Under the pieces are notes generated by a model. That model did not search any database. It was given only the letters and a program-made list of their open reading frames with translations, and was not told the origin of the DNA. The translations under genes were made by a program, and so were the position numbers. From Silvania confinis (lineage in GTDB: Bacteria; Pseudomonadota; Gammaproteobacteria; Enterobacterales; Enterobacteriaceae), in the NCBI RefSeq assembly GCF_025564085.1, contig NZ_JAMGZJ010000061.1, positions 1 to 64,000 on the forward strand: a stretch of 64,000 nucleotides of DNA, written 5' to 3'. Positions within the stretch are counted from its first letter, which is position 1; each line of letters begins with the position of its first letter. Shown here one piece after another: positions 38,237 to 47,236 of this stretch.

Positions 38237-38587
38237 TTAGTTATTTTTGACGTGGATCTGCTGTAATAAAGAGAGGTTGCCCTGCTGGATAAAGCTAAAA
38301 TCAACCTTATCGCCCGCGTTAATCCCCTGCGCTTGCGTGTCGGAGGTCAAGGTAAAACGCATCGTCATTGCGGGCCAGTTCAGCGCAGCTACCGGCTCGT
38401 GGGCGATGGTGATTTTGTTTTCTTTCATATCAATCAGTTTGACTTCACCCGTGGCGCTAACCGCCGGGTCTTGCTGCGTGGCTGCGTGCATGTGGCTCAT
38501 CTCACCGGCAGGCATTTCATTGGCTTGCGCGCCAGACATCACCACAGAAAAAAGGCCAAAGATGAGCGCGTTAGAGAGGGTTTTCAT
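38237..38587 (-). CDS. cusF: Periplasmic copper/silver chaperone CusF
   Basis: A 116-residue secreted metallochaperone that hands Cu(I)/Ag(I) to CusB. Signal peptide (MKTLSNALIFGLFSVVMSGAQA) is followed by a methionine/histidine-rich linker and the small OB-fold domain. The ligand set of E. coli CusF is preserved: His in IAHEPV, Trp in LNWPAM and two Met in AMTMRF, the Trp giving the unusual cation-pi metal contact. ATG at 38587 follows AGGAATATTGACT. Second gene of the operon. Confidence 0.95.
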   Translation of the reverse strand: MKTLSNALIFGLFSVVMSGAQANEMPAGEMSHMHAATQQDPAVSATGEVKLIDMKENKITIAHEPVAALNWPAMTMRFTLTSDTQAQGINAGDKVDFSFIQQGNLSLLQQIHVKNN

Positions 38588-38617
38588 AGTCAATATTCCT
38601 GAGAGTGCGTTAAGGGT

Positions 38618-40000
38618 TTATTCAATCCAGCCGCCACCCAGGGCGGCAAATAAGGTAATTTCGTTGACCTGACGGGAATAGTTGAGGTCGAGCAAAGCTT
38701 GTCGGGTAGAAAATAATGCGCGCTCGGCATCCAGCACCTCGAGATAACTCGCCGCGCCATTCTGGTAAAAGACCCGGGCGCGCTGCAGCGTGATCTGCAG
38801 CGAGGCGAGATAACGCTGTTGAGCCGTTATCTGATCGGCCAGGCTCTGGCGTAATACCAGCGCATCGGCGACCTCTTTAAACGCGGTCTGTATTTTTTGC
38901 TCGTAATTCACCACTGACTGCTGCTGACGTATTTCCGCCAGTACGAGGCTGGATTGATTACGCCCGGCGTTAAATATCGGCAGTTCAATTTTGGGCATGA
39001 AATTCCACATCCCACCCGCAGAAAACAGGTCAGACAGATCGGTACTGCTGGCGGACAACGAACTGGTTAAGGTGATGGACGGAAAAAACGCCGCCCGCGC
39101 GGCGCCGATACTGGCATTTGCCGCCAGCAAACCGTGCTCGGCCTCCATAATATCCGGGCGCTGCAATAAGATGTGCGACGAGAGTGACGGCGGTAAGGCC
39201 ACGCTATTGATATCCACATCGCTGCGCGCACCCTCATTCGGCAGGTCATGGTAGGTTCCCAGCAGCAGCTGTAAGGCATTGTTGGCCCGCGCCAGCTCCC
39301 CCTGGCGTTTAGCGATATCGCTGCGGGTGCTTTCGATAACGCCGCGCGCTTGCTCCAGCGCCAGCACGTTGCTGCTGCCCGTCACCAGCTGTTTTTCGAT
39401 AAGGGCATACGAACGCTGATAGTTTGTCAGCGTCTCCTGCGCAATCTGCAATTGCGCATACGCCAGGCGCTGATTGAAATAGCCTTGCGACACGTTTGCG
39501 ATCACTAAAATATGTACTGCACGTCGCGCTTCTTCGCTGGCGAAATAGTTCTGCCGGTCGGCTTCACTCAGATTTTTTAAGCGACCGAAGAAATCCAAAT
39601 CAAATTTGAGATCCAGTCCGGCCTGATATTCACGCTGAGTCGCTGTGTCGCCTTCCAGCTTGCCGCTGTAGGTTTTACTGGCCTGCGCATTCAGCTGCGG
39701 ATAACGGTCGGCATCGGTAACGCCGTACTTTGCCTGCGCCTCCTGAACCTTGAGTGCTGCCATGCGCAAATCGCGGTTATTCACCAGCGCTTGTGCGATC
39801 AGTTGTTTCACCTGCGGATCAACAAAGAACGCCCGCCAGCCGGTGTCCTGATAGCCCGTCTGCGTCGAAACCAGCGTGTTCTGGCTACGCGAGAATTGCT
39901 GCGGCACCGGGGATTGCGGACGCTGATAATCGGGTGCCAGCGACATACAGCCCGTCAGAATAAAAGTAACGCTGAGCGTCAGTAATTTTAATGTGCGCAT
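38618..40000 (-). CDS. cusC: Cu(I)/Ag(I) efflux outer-membrane channel CusC
   Basis: A 460-residue TolC-like lipoprotein that forms the outer-membrane duct of CusCBA. Signal peptide with lipobox LTGC (MRTLKLLTLSVTFILTGC), then two outer-membrane factor repeats with the motifs NNRDLRMAALKVQEAQA and FFGRLKNLSEADRQNY, close to E. coli CusC. Start at 40000; a TTG 15 bases upstream is unlikely. First gene of cusCFBA, transcribed from the CusR-box region shared with cusRS. Confidence 0.95.
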   Translation of the reverse strand: MRTLKLLTLSVTFILTGCMSLAPDYQRPQSPVPQQFSRSQNTLVSTQTGYQDTGWRAFFVDPQVKQLIAQALVNNRDLRMAALKVQEAQAKYGVTDADRYPQLNAQASKTYSGKLEGDTATQREYQAGLDLKFDLDFFGRLKNLSEADRQNYFASEEARRAVHILVIANVSQGYFNQRLAYAQLQIAQETLTNYQRSYALIEKQLVTGSSNVLALEQARGVIESTRSDIAKRQGELARANNALQLLLGTYHDLPNEGARSDVDINSVALPPSLSSHILLQRPDIMEAEHGLLAANASIGAARAAFFPSITLTSSLSASSTDLSDLFSAGGMWNFMPKIELPIFNAGRNQSSLVLAEIRQQQSVVNYEQKIQTAFKEVADALVLRQSLADQITAQQRYLASLQITLQRARVFYQNGAASYLEVLDAERALFSTRQALLDLNYSRQVNEITLFAALGGGWIE

Positions 40001-40078
40001 AGGTTTTGACTGCAACTGTATGGGTATCTCTGAGTGCCGCTTACACTACAAAATCGTCTCTGTTTGCTTAGTGACAGG

Positions 40079-40100
40079 AAAATGACAAAGCTGTCATTTT
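40079..40100. promoter_or_regulatory. CusR box between cusC and cusR
   Basis: Perfect 22-bp palindrome with half-sites AAAATGACA and TGTCATTTT separated by AAGC. It matches the E. coli CusR-binding sequence and sits between the divergent cusCFBA and cusRS start sites, about 80 bases from each. Confidence 0.92.
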
Positions 40101-40177
40101 CCGATTAAGCGATTGCTATACGACCTGACGCCCCTACAATCGAAAGCTCGCAGATAAGGCACAGGGAGGAGAGCGGC

Positions 40178-40861
40178 ATGAAGATTTTGATCGTCGAAGA
40201 TGAGAAAAAAACGGGTGAGTATTTAACCAAAGGGCTGACGGAAGCCGGGTTTGTCGTCGATCTGGCGGATAACGGGCTAAACGGGTATCACCTCGCGATG
40301 ACCGCCGATTATGACCTGTTGATCCTCGACATTATGCTGCCGGATGTGAATGGCTGGGACATCGTGAGAATGCTGCGCGCGGCCAGCAAATCGATGCCGA
40401 TCCTGCTGCTGACCGCGCTTGGTACCATTGAACATCGGGTAAAAGGGCTGGAGCTGGGGGCGGATGATTACCTGGTCAAACCGTTCGCCTTTGCCGAACT
40501 GCTGGCGCGGGTAAAGACCCTGTTACGCCGTGGCGCGGCGGTGATTGTTGAAAGCCAGTTCCAGGTGGCGGATTTAACCCTCGATCTGGTCAGCCGGAAG
40601 GTGACCCGCAGCGGAACCCGCATTACGCTCACCAGCAAAGAGTTCACCCTGCTGGAATTTTTTATTCGTCATCAGGGCGAGGTATTACCTCGCTCGCTGA
40701 TTGCTTCTCAGGTATGGGACATGAATTTTGACAGCGACACCAACGCCATTGATGTCGCGGTAAAAAGGCTGCGGGCCAAGATTGATAATGACTTTACTCC
40801 CCGACTGATCCAGACCGTGCGCGGGGTCGGCTATGTGCTGGAGGTACCTGATGGCGACTAA
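40178..40861 (+). CDS. cusR: Copper/silver response regulator CusR
   Basis: A 227-residue OmpR/PhoB-type regulator. Receiver domain with phosphorylatable D51 in [14 protein letters not shown] and the switch lysine in [13 protein letters not shown]; winged-helix DNA-binding domain at the C-terminus ending [16 protein letters not shown]. Phosphorylated by CusS under copper or silver stress, it binds the box at 40079 and turns on both operons. Overlaps cusS by 11 bases. Confidence 0.96.
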   Translation: MKILIVEDEKKTGEYLTKGLTEAGFVVDLADNGLNGYHLAMTADYDLLILDIMLPDVNGWDIVRMLRAASKSMPILLLTALGTIEHRVKGLELGADDYLVKPFAFAELLARVKTLLRRGAAVIVESQFQVADLTLDLVSRKVTRSGTRITLTSKEFTLLEFFIRHQGEVLPRSLIASQVWDMNFDSDTNAIDVAVKRLRAKIDNDFTPRLIQTVRGVGYVLEVPDGD

Positions 40862-42311
40862 AGGTTTCAAGCGCCCTTTTTCACTGGGTACGCGCCTGAC
40901 ATTTTTTATCAGCCTTGCCACTATCGCCTCTTTTCTTATTTTTACCTGGATAATGATCCACTCCGTGCAACAACATTTTGAAGAGCGGGACATCCACGAT
41001 TTAAAACAGATCAGTACCACCCTTGAAACCGTGCTGAGCCACCAGGAAGAGCCCGTGGCGCAACGGCTGCAAATATTAAGAAACGTGGTGGAGGGCTACG
41101 CCAACATTTTTGTCTGGCTGGAGGATACTGACCAACAACTGATCTTTCGCTCATCAAACGGGCCCGATCTGCAGCGTATTCTCGCGACGCCTGAGTATGC
41201 AAAGGATCTGCGTGCCGGCAATGTGCTGCTCTGGCATGACCCGAATACCCCCGTCACCACCCATAATAATGAACAGGTCCAGCACAGTGCCTGGCGGGTG
41301 ATTATGTTACCTATCGGCAAGAATGTGGACGGCACGCCCGCCTATAATTTGCTGATGGCGCTATCGATAGATTTTCATCTTCATTACATTAACGACCTCA
41401 AAAATAAGCTGATGATGATAGCCGCCATCATCAGCATTATCGTGGTATTTGTCGTGCAGTTCGCCGTGTATCAGGGACACAAACCTATCCGCAGCTTAAG
41501 CCGTCAGATCCAGAATATCAGTTCCGCCGATCTCGGGGTCCGCTTGAATAGCGAAGAGGTACCGATTGAGCTGGAACGGCTGGTTCTCTCGTTCAATCAC
41601 ATGATTGAACGTATTGAGGATGTATTTAACCGCCAGGCGAACTTTTCTGCCGATATTGCTCACGAGCTGCGCACGCCGATCACCAACCTGGTCACGCAGA
41701 CCGAGATTGCCCTCAGCCAGCAGCGCAGTACCAAAGAGCTGGAGGAGGTGCTGTACTCCAGCCTGGAAGAGTTTTCGCGGTTATCGAAGATGGTCAGTGA
41801 CATGCTTTTCCTCGCCCAGGCAGATAATAACCAGCTGACCCCGGAACACAGCACGCTCGATCTGGCGGATGAGGTGGGCATCGTTTTTGAGTTCTTCGAA
41901 GCCTGGGCAGAAGACCGCCAGGTGGGGCTTGGCTTCACCGGACAGGCAAGCCCGGTGAGCGGCGATCCGCTGATGTTGCGCAGGGCCATCAGCAATTTGC
42001 TCTCTAATGCCATCCGCTACACCCCGCAGGGGCATGCCGTTAGCGTCCGATTGAGCGAGGCCGCAGACGGCGTCAAACTGGTGGTCGAAAACCCCGGTAC
42101 GCCGATTGCGCCAGAACATTTACCCCGGCTGTTCGACCGCTTCTACCGCGTTGACCCGGCCCGACAGCGCAAGGATGAGAGCAGCAGCGGGATCGGGCTG
42201 GCGATCGTAAAATCGATTATTACGGCCCACAACGGCAAGGTGTTTGTCGAGTCGGACGAACATTCCACGCGCTTTATTGTCACGCTGCCTAAGACACGTT
42301 TTATCCGTTAA
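40851..42311 (+). CDS. cusS: Copper/silver sensor histidine kinase CusS
   Basis: A 486-residue inner-membrane kinase: membrane segment near residues 18-36, periplasmic sensor (about 37-186), second segment (about 187-206), HAMP, the phosphorylated H271 in [11 protein letters not shown], and an ATPase domain ([21 protein letters not shown]). H42, F43 and H176 of the metal site described for E. coli CusS are present. The Met/His-rich loop of E. coli CusS is replaced here by a shorter segment (around 131-146) with few metal ligands. ATG at 40851 follows GGAGGTACCTG. Confidence 0.95.
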   Translation: MATKGFKRPFSLGTRLTFFISLATIASFLIFTWIMIHSVQQHFEERDIHDLKQISTTLETVLSHQEEPVAQRLQILRNVVEGYANIFVWLEDTDQQLIFRSSNGPDLQRILATPEYAKDLRAGNVLLWHDPNTPVTTHNNEQVQHSAWRVIMLPIGKNVDGTPAYNLLMALSIDFHLHYINDLKNKLMMIAAIISIIVVFVVQFAVYQGHKPIRSLSRQIQNISSADLGVRLNSEEVPIELERLVLSFNHMIERIEDVFNRQANFSADIAHELRTPITNLVTQTEIALSQQRSTKELEEVLYSSLEEFSRLSKMVSDMLFLAQADNNQLTPEHSTLDLADEVGIVFEFFEAWAEDRQVGLGFTGQASPVSGDPLMLRRAISNLLSNAIRYTPQGHAVSVRLSEAADGVKLVVENPGTPIAPEHLPRLFDRFYRVDPARQRKDESSSGIGLAIVKSIITAHNGKVFVESDEHSTRFIVTLPKTRFIR

Positions 42312-43503
42312 CGGGGGCCGCCAGCGCCTCTGCACAGGCCCACGCGCTGGCCCACGCCCACTGGAAATTGTAGCCGCCCAGCCAGCCGGTGACGTCCATC
42401 ACTTCGCCGATAAAGAACAGCCCCGGTACGTTACGCGCTTCCATGGTACGCGATGACAGCTCATGCGTATCCACTCCCCCAAGGGTGACTTCCGCCGTGC
42501 GATAGCCTTCGGTCCCGTTTGGCTGCACACGCCAGGCGCTTAACGTCTCCACCAGCGCCTGCTGATCGCGGCTGTTGAGCTGCTTGAGCGACACATCCGG
42601 GATCTGCCCCAGCAGTTGCAGACACTCCACCAGCCGTTTTGGCAGTTGCATCGCCAGAGTATTTTTCAAACTCTGGTTGGGGTGTTCCGCACGCTGCGCA
42701 TCGAGGAAGCTCTCCAGATCGCAGTCAGGCACTAAATTAATGCTGACGAATTCACCCGGTTGCCAGTAGCTGGAAATTTGCAGTACCGCCGGGCCAGACA
42801 GGCCGCGATGGGTAAACAGCAGGTTTTCACGGAACACCGTCCCGTCTTCGGCGGTGATTACCGACGGCACCGAGACGCCAGAGAGGGTCTGGAGCTGTTC
42901 CAGCAGCGGTTTATGCAGGGTAAAAGGCACCAGTCCGGCACGGGTCGGCAGCACCTTGAGGCCAAACTGTTCAGCGATTTTATAGCCAAACGGCGTTGCC
43001 CCCAGTCCCGGCATCGACAGCCCACCGCTGGCGATCACCAGATTCGGGGTGCTCACCGTGTCGCCATTCAGCTGTAAGGTGTATCCCGTCTCATCACGGG
43101 TGACTTCCAGCACTTCGCTGCGTAATCGCAGCGTAACCTGACCTTTTTCACACTCTGCCAGCAGCATATCGACGATTTGTTGCGCCGAATCATCGCAAAA
43201 AAGCTGGCCCAGCGTTTTCTCGTGCCAGGCGATGCCGTGCTTGCCCACCATGACGATAAAGTCCCACTGGGTGTAGCGCGCCAGGGCAGATTTGCAAAAA
43301 TGGCGGTTTTGGCTGAGATAGGCCGCAGGTTCGATATAAAGATTAGTAAAGTTGCAGCGCCCGCCGCCCGACATCAGGATTTTGCGGCCCGCCTTTTTGC
43401 CGTTATCGATCAGCAGAATCCGGCGCCCCGCCTGTCCGGCCATCGCCGCACAGAATAATCCCGCTGCACCGGCGCCAATTACAATGGCATCATACTTTTC
43501 CAC
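42301..43503 (-). CDS. yhiN: HI0933-family NAD(P)/FAD-dependent oxidoreductase YhiN
   Basis: A 400-residue flavoprotein with an N-terminal dinucleotide-binding motif IGAGAAGLFCA, the KKAGRKILMSGGGRCNFTN segment and the C-terminal GEVMDVTGWLGGYNFQWAWASAW of the HI0933 family. Exact reaction not established. GTG at 43503 is preferred: it gives the E. coli start EKYDAIVIGAG and lies after GAGGATCGAGAC; the frame is open upstream to 43557. Its stop overlaps the end of convergent cusS by 11 bases. Confidence 0.93.
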   Translation of the reverse strand: MEKYDAIVIGAGAAGLFCAAMAGQAGRRILLIDNGKKAGRKILMSGGGRCNFTNLYIEPAAYLSQNRHFCKSALARYTQWDFIVMVGKHGIAWHEKTLGQLFCDDSAQQIVDMLLAECEKGQVTLRLRSEVLEVTRDETGYTLQLNGDTVSTPNLVIASGGLSMPGLGATPFGYKIAEQFGLKVLPTRAGLVPFTLHKPLLEQLQTLSGVSVPSVITAEDGTVFRENLLFTHRGLSGPAVLQISSYWQPGEFVSINLVPDCDLESFLDAQRAEHPNQSLKNTLAMQLPKRLVECLQLLGQIPDVSLKQLNSRDQQALVETLSAWRVQPNGTEGYRTAEVTLGGVDTHELSSRTMEARNVPGLFFIGEVMDVTGWLGGYNFQWAWASAWACAEALAAPVNG

Positions 43504-43731
43504 GTCTCGATCCTCTTGTTTTAAGGGCGCGAATTGTAAAGTTTCATCAAGAATCACACCAGTCCATTATCTACGATCATATTTATTTACTTGAAATTTA
43601 AAATATAATTGTTTTACTACCGCCCTGAGTTAGGTAGGGATTTGAAAAAAAGTCTATATTTCACTTTGCCCGTTGCGCATTTGTCCTGGATAATGCGCCG
43701 CGTTCATGTCCTCAAGATGGCGTAACGTCCT

Positions 43732-45228
43732 ATGCTACATTTGTTTGCCGGCCTGGATTTACATACCGGGCTATTACTATTGCTTGCTCTGGTCTTTGTA
43801 TTGTTTTACGAAGCAATCAACGGCTTCCATGACACTGCAAACGCAGTGGCAACCGTAATCTACACACGTGCTTTACGATCGCAAGTTGCGGTGGTTCTGG
43901 CGGCGGTGTTTAACTTCTTTGGCGTTCTTCTCGGAGGTCTGAGCGTAGCCTACGCCATCGTGCATATGCTGCCAACGGATCTGCTGTTGAATGTCAGCTC
44001 CGGCCATGGCCTCGCTATGGTGTTCTCTCTGCTGTTAGCTGCAATTATCTGGAACCTCGGTACCTGGTATTTCGGCCTGCCGGCATCCAGTTCTCACACT
44101 CTGATCGGCGCCATCATCGGTATTGGTTTAACCAATGCGCTGTTGACCGGTACGTCAGTGGTGGATGCGCTGAACATTCCTAAAGTCATCGGCATTTTCG
44201 GTTCCCTGATTATCTCTCCGATCGTCGGTCTGGTCGTTGCGGGTGGGCTGATTTTCCTGCTGCGTCGTTACTGGAGCGGAACCAAAAAACGCGCCCGTAT
44301 CCACCTGACACCTGCAGAGCGTGAAAAGAAAGACGGCAAGAAAAAGCCGCCATTCTGGACCCGTATTGCCCTGATCATTTCTGCTATCGGCGTGGCCTTC
44401 TCTCACGGCGCTAACGACGGTCAGAAAGGCATTGGTCTGGTAATGCTGGTGCTGATTGGCGTGGCGCCTGCTGGCTTTGTGGTGAATATGAATGCCACCG
44501 GTTACGAAATTACCCGTACCCGTGACGCAATCAACAACGTTGAAACCTACTTCCAGCAACGTCCTGACCTGCTGAAGAAAGCGACCGGCGTTGATCAGCT
44601 GATCCCTTCCCCGGAAGCGGGTGCCACTCAACCGGCTGAGTTCCATTGCCATCCGGCTAATGCGATCAATGCGCTGGAACGTGCCAAAGGCATGCTGACG
44701 GATATTGAAAGCTACGACAAGCTCACTCCTGAGCAACGTGGCCAGATGCGTCGCATCATGCTGTGCATCTCCGACGTCACCGAGAAAGTGTCCAAACTGC
44801 CTGAAGTCTCCGCTGACGACCAACGTCTGCTGAAGAAGCTGAAAGTCGACATGCTGAATACCATTGAGTACGCGCCTATCTGGATAATCATGGCGGTCGC
44901 ACTGGCTCTGGGTATCGGTACGATGATCGGCTGGCGTCGCGTTGCGACGACAATCGGTGAGAAGATTGGTAAGAAAGGCATGACGTATGCGCAGGGTATG
45001 TCCGCGCAGATGACCGCTGCCGTTTCTATCGGTCTGGCAAGCTATACCGGTATGCCGGTGTCGACTACCCACGTACTCTCGTCGTCCGTGGCAGGTACCA
45101 TGCTGGTTGATGGCGGTGGTCTGCAACGCAAAACCGTTACCAGCATCCTGATGGCCTGGGTCTTTACCCTTCCGGCGTCCATCCTGCTGTCAGGCGGACT
45201 GTACTGGATCTCCCTGCAGTTCTTGTAA
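43732..45228 (+). CDS. pitA: Low-affinity inorganic phosphate transporter PitA
   Basis: A 498-residue H+-coupled importer of metal-phosphate complexes. Family PHO4 motifs are duplicated: [22 protein letters not shown] near the N-terminus and [14 protein letters not shown] in the middle, each followed by membrane helices, with a hydrophilic loop of about 130 residues in the C-terminal half ([18 protein letters not shown] to [11 protein letters not shown]). Closely similar to E. coli PitA. No operon partner on this strand; the terminator at 45247-45280 ends it. Confidence 0.97.
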   Translation: MLHLFAGLDLHTGLLLLLALVFVLFYEAINGFHDTANAVATVIYTRALRSQVAVVLAAVFNFFGVLLGGLSVAYAIVHMLPTDLLLNVSSGHGLAMVFSLLLAAIIWNLGTWYFGLPASSSHTLIGAIIGIGLTNALLTGTSVVDALNIPKVIGIFGSLIISPIVGLVVAGGLIFLLRRYWSGTKKRARIHLTPAEREKKDGKKKPPFWTRIALIISAIGVAFSHGANDGQKGIGLVMLVLIGVAPAGFVVNMNATGYEITRTRDAINNVETYFQQRPDLLKKATGVDQLIPSPEAGATQPAEFHCHPANAINALERAKGMLTDIESYDKLTPEQRGQMRRIMLCISDVTEKVSKLPEVSADDQRLLKKLKVDMLNTIEYAPIWIIMAVALALGIGTMIGWRRVATTIGEKIGKKGMTYAQGMSAQMTAAVSIGLASYTGMPVSTTHVLSSSVAGTMLVDGGGLQRKTVTSILMAWVFTLPASILLSGGLYWISLQFL

Positions 45229-45246
45229 TCGCAGGCAGAGAAAGAG

Positions 45247-45280
45247 AAAAGCGGGTCAGGAAACTGGCCCGCTTTTTTTT
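45247..45280. terminator. Bidirectional terminator of pitA and uspB
   Basis: AAAAGCGGGTCAG (45247-45259) / CTGGCCCGCTTTT with a GAAA loop and eight T, ending 5 bases before the uspB stop. An A-run on the opposite side lets it serve both convergent genes. Confidence 0.85.
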
Positions 45281-45284
45281 GTGC

Positions 45285-45620
45285 TCAATGCCAGATGAGG
45301 AGAGCAAACATGCTCACCACCACCAGGCCACACAGCGCGCTGGTCAAAATAAACTGACGGCGAAGACGCTCGCAGCGACGGATAAACTCATCATCATGAT
45401 GATCGAGATAGCGCTGGGCGTAGATATACCACACCAGGCGCATCTGTTTGCTGGGCTGTCCATGCGAGGTGAAAAATCCCCCCCCATCCACGTATTGATA
45501 CAGCAGCGGATCGCAGCCGCGAAGTACCACTAATAGCGCGCGCAAAGATGAGAAATAACGCGCCATATTCACGATGCAAACCACACATAACGCCCAAAAC
45601 AATGCGACGGTGCTAATCAT
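45285..45620 (-). CDS. uspB: Universal stress protein UspB
   Basis: A 111-residue membrane protein with two hydrophobic segments ([21 protein letters not shown] and [21 protein letters not shown]) around a basic central loop. It differs only slightly from E. coli UspB, which is sigma-S dependent and contributes to ethanol tolerance in stationary phase. Start at 45620 follows GGGAGGAAGT; the frame runs on upstream without a better start. Divergent from uspA across 281 bases that carry the promoters of both. Confidence 0.95.
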   Translation of the reverse strand: MISTVALFWALCVVCIVNMARYFSSLRALLVVLRGCDPLLYQYVDGGGFFTSHGQPSKQMRLVWYIYAQRYLDHHDDEFIRRCERLRRQFILTSALCGLVVVSMFALLIWH

Positions 45621-45901
45621 ACTTCCTCCCCGGCGTCCGCCCACGAAGCAATGCCCCTGGACTACCGCACCCATGCCCTGACAGACGATTCAGTGAAAGA
45701 GAGACACAAAAACCGATCGGTTTCACATTTTAATATCCGACCGGCTTATTCAATAGTGTAGGAGATCCGTTAATTTTTTTGCCACATGGTTATTCGTTAT
45801 CAACACCAGTGCTTGAAAATTTTGTTCAACTGGGCCGTAATGAATGCACAGACATTTGCTAAACGCATGGGTCATCGATCACTTAAGGAAGGAGTAACAC
45901 T

Positions 45902-46339
45902 ATGGCGTACAAACACATTCTCATCGCGGTTGACCTCTCCCCGGAGAGCAAAGTGCTGGTTGATAAAGCCGTGTCCATGGCGCGTCCCTACAATGCGAAA
46001 GTTTCTCTGATTCACGTGGACGTTAATTACTCTGATCTCTATACCGGCCTTATCGACGTAAATCTTGGCGATATGCAGAAGCGCATCTCCGAAGAGACGC
46101 ACCAGGCACTGAGCGAACTGTCCACCAATGCCGGCTATCCAATCACGGAAACCCTGAGCGGCAGCGGCGACCTCGGCCAGGTGCTGGTCGATGCCATTAA
46201 GAAATACGATATGGATCTGGTGGTTTGTGGGCATCACCAGGATTTCTGGAGCAAGCTGATGTCGTCAGCGCGCCAGCTGATCAACACCGTCCACGTGGAT
46301 ATGTTGATTGTGCCGCTGCGTGACGAAGAAGACGAGTAA
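45902..46339 (+). CDS. uspA: Universal stress protein UspA
   Basis: A 145-residue cytoplasmic stress protein with the Rossmann-like Usp fold ([21 protein letters not shown]). Like E. coli UspA it lacks the full G-x2-G-x9-G-S/T ATP motif of the ATP-binding subgroup. Induced in growth arrest in E. coli. Start at 45902 follows AAGGAAGGAGTAACACT, a strong ribosome site suited to a highly expressed protein. In E. coli dtpB follows; here a REP, a terminator and rsmJ follow directly. Confidence 0.97.
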   Translation: MAYKHILIAVDLSPESKVLVDKAVSMARPYNAKVSLIHVDVNYSDLYTGLIDVNLGDMQKRISEETHQALSELSTNAGYPITETLSGSGDLGQVLVDAIKKYDMDLVVCGHHQDFWSKLMSSARQLINTVHVDMLIVPLRDEEDE

Positions 46340-46350
46340 GCCGTTGTTTT

Positions 46351-46382
46351 GCCCGGTGGCGCTAACGCTTACCGGGCCTACA
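46351..46382. repeat. REP element behind uspA
   Basis: GCCCGGTGGCGCTAACGC then TTACCGGGCCTACA, the standard REP palindrome, between the uspA stop and its terminator. Confidence 0.8.
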
Positions 46383-46392
46383 AGGTAAATAC

Positions 46393-46419
46393 AAAACGGC
46401 AACCTGGTTGCCGTTTTTA
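46393..46419 (+). terminator. Terminator of uspA
   Basis: AAACGGCAACC / GGTTGCCGTTT with a single-base T loop and a TTTTTAG tract. Core GGCAACC/GGTTGCC and the following AGTGTTTG are the same as in the livJ terminator. Confidence 0.85.
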
Positions 46420-46428
46420 GTGTTTGTT

Positions 46429-46473
46429 CCCTCTCCCCGTGGGAGAGGGCCAGGGTGAGGGCATCAGACCGCA
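46429..46473. repeat. Intergenic repeat, CCCTCTCCCCGTGGGAGAGGG family (full copy)
   Basis: CCCTCTCCCCGTGGGAGAGGG then CCAGGGTGAGGGCATCA. Its last bases include the rsmJ stop codon (46464-46466). Second full copy in the window; compare 13456-13499 and the cut copy at 123-149. Confidence 0.75.
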
Positions 46474-47228
46474 CCCTCCTCTGCCGTACCGGAATAAATA
46501 TCAAACCGGTGACCTTTGGTGACCACCGCATTGGTTGTCGCAACCTCTGCCAGCGGCGGCGCATAATCGGGGCGTTTTACCACCACCCGTTTAGTCGCCA
46601 GCTGTCGTGCAGGTTCCAGCAATCCGTCGGCGTCTAAGTCCGGCCCCACCAGCGACTGAAACACCCGCATCTCTTTTTTCACCAGCGCGCTTTTCTGCTT
46701 ATGCGGGAACATCGGGTCAAGATAGACCACCTGCGGGCGCGGGGTGATATCCGTTAATGCCGTCAGGCTGGAGGCGTGGATCAGCTGCAGGCGTTCCTGC
46801 AACCAGACGCCAATTTCCGGATCGGCGTAGCCGCGCGCCAGACCGTCATCCAGTAACGCGGCGACCACCGGATTGCGCTCCAGCATCCGTACCCGACAGC
46901 CAACAGACGCCAGCACAAACGCATCGCGCCCCAGCCCTGCCGTGGCGTCGACCACATCCGGCAGATAGCTGCCCTTCACGCCAACCGCCCTGGCGACCGC
47001 TTCACCACGACCGCCGCCGAACTTGCGCCGGTGCGCCATCGCCCCGCCGACGAAATCAACAAAAATGCCGCCGAGTTTGGGCTCATCGCACTTACGCAGC
47101 TCCAGATGCGACGAGGTCATCACCAGCGCCATCAGGTTATCGGCGTCGTGCTCCAGTCCCCAGCGGGCAGCAAGAACAGATAAGGCGCCGTCTCCGGCGC
47201 CTGTTTCATCAACTAAGCAGATTTTCAC
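46464..47228 (-). CDS. rsmJ: 16S rRNA (guanine-1516 N2) methyltransferase RsmJ
   Basis: A 254-residue SAM-dependent methyltransferase acting on G1516 of 16S rRNA. Motifs: the SAM site [15 protein letters not shown] and the catalytic-type [12 protein letters not shown]. Sequence is close to E. coli RsmJ, four residues longer at the C-terminus (GTAEEGAV), where an intergenic repeat supplies the stop. Eight bases separate it from prlC upstream; both are on the minus strand and may share a message. Confidence 0.95.
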   Translation of the reverse strand: MKICLVDETGAGDGALSVLAARWGLEHDADNLMALVMTSSHLELRKCDEPKLGGIFVDFVGGAMAHRRKFGGGRGEAVARAVGVKGSYLPDVVDATAGLGRDAFVLASVGCRVRMLERNPVVAALLDDGLARGYADPEIGVWLQERLQLIHASSLTALTDITPRPQVVYLDPMFPHKQKSALVKKEMRVFQSLVGPDLDADGLLEPARQLATKRVVVKRPDYAPPLAEVATTNAVVTKGHRFDIYSGTAEEGAV

Positions 47229-47236
47229 AACTACGA

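Noticed and set aside
44155-45126. 323-codon minus-strand ORF opposite pitA
   Set aside because: Shadow of pitA; no conserved features.
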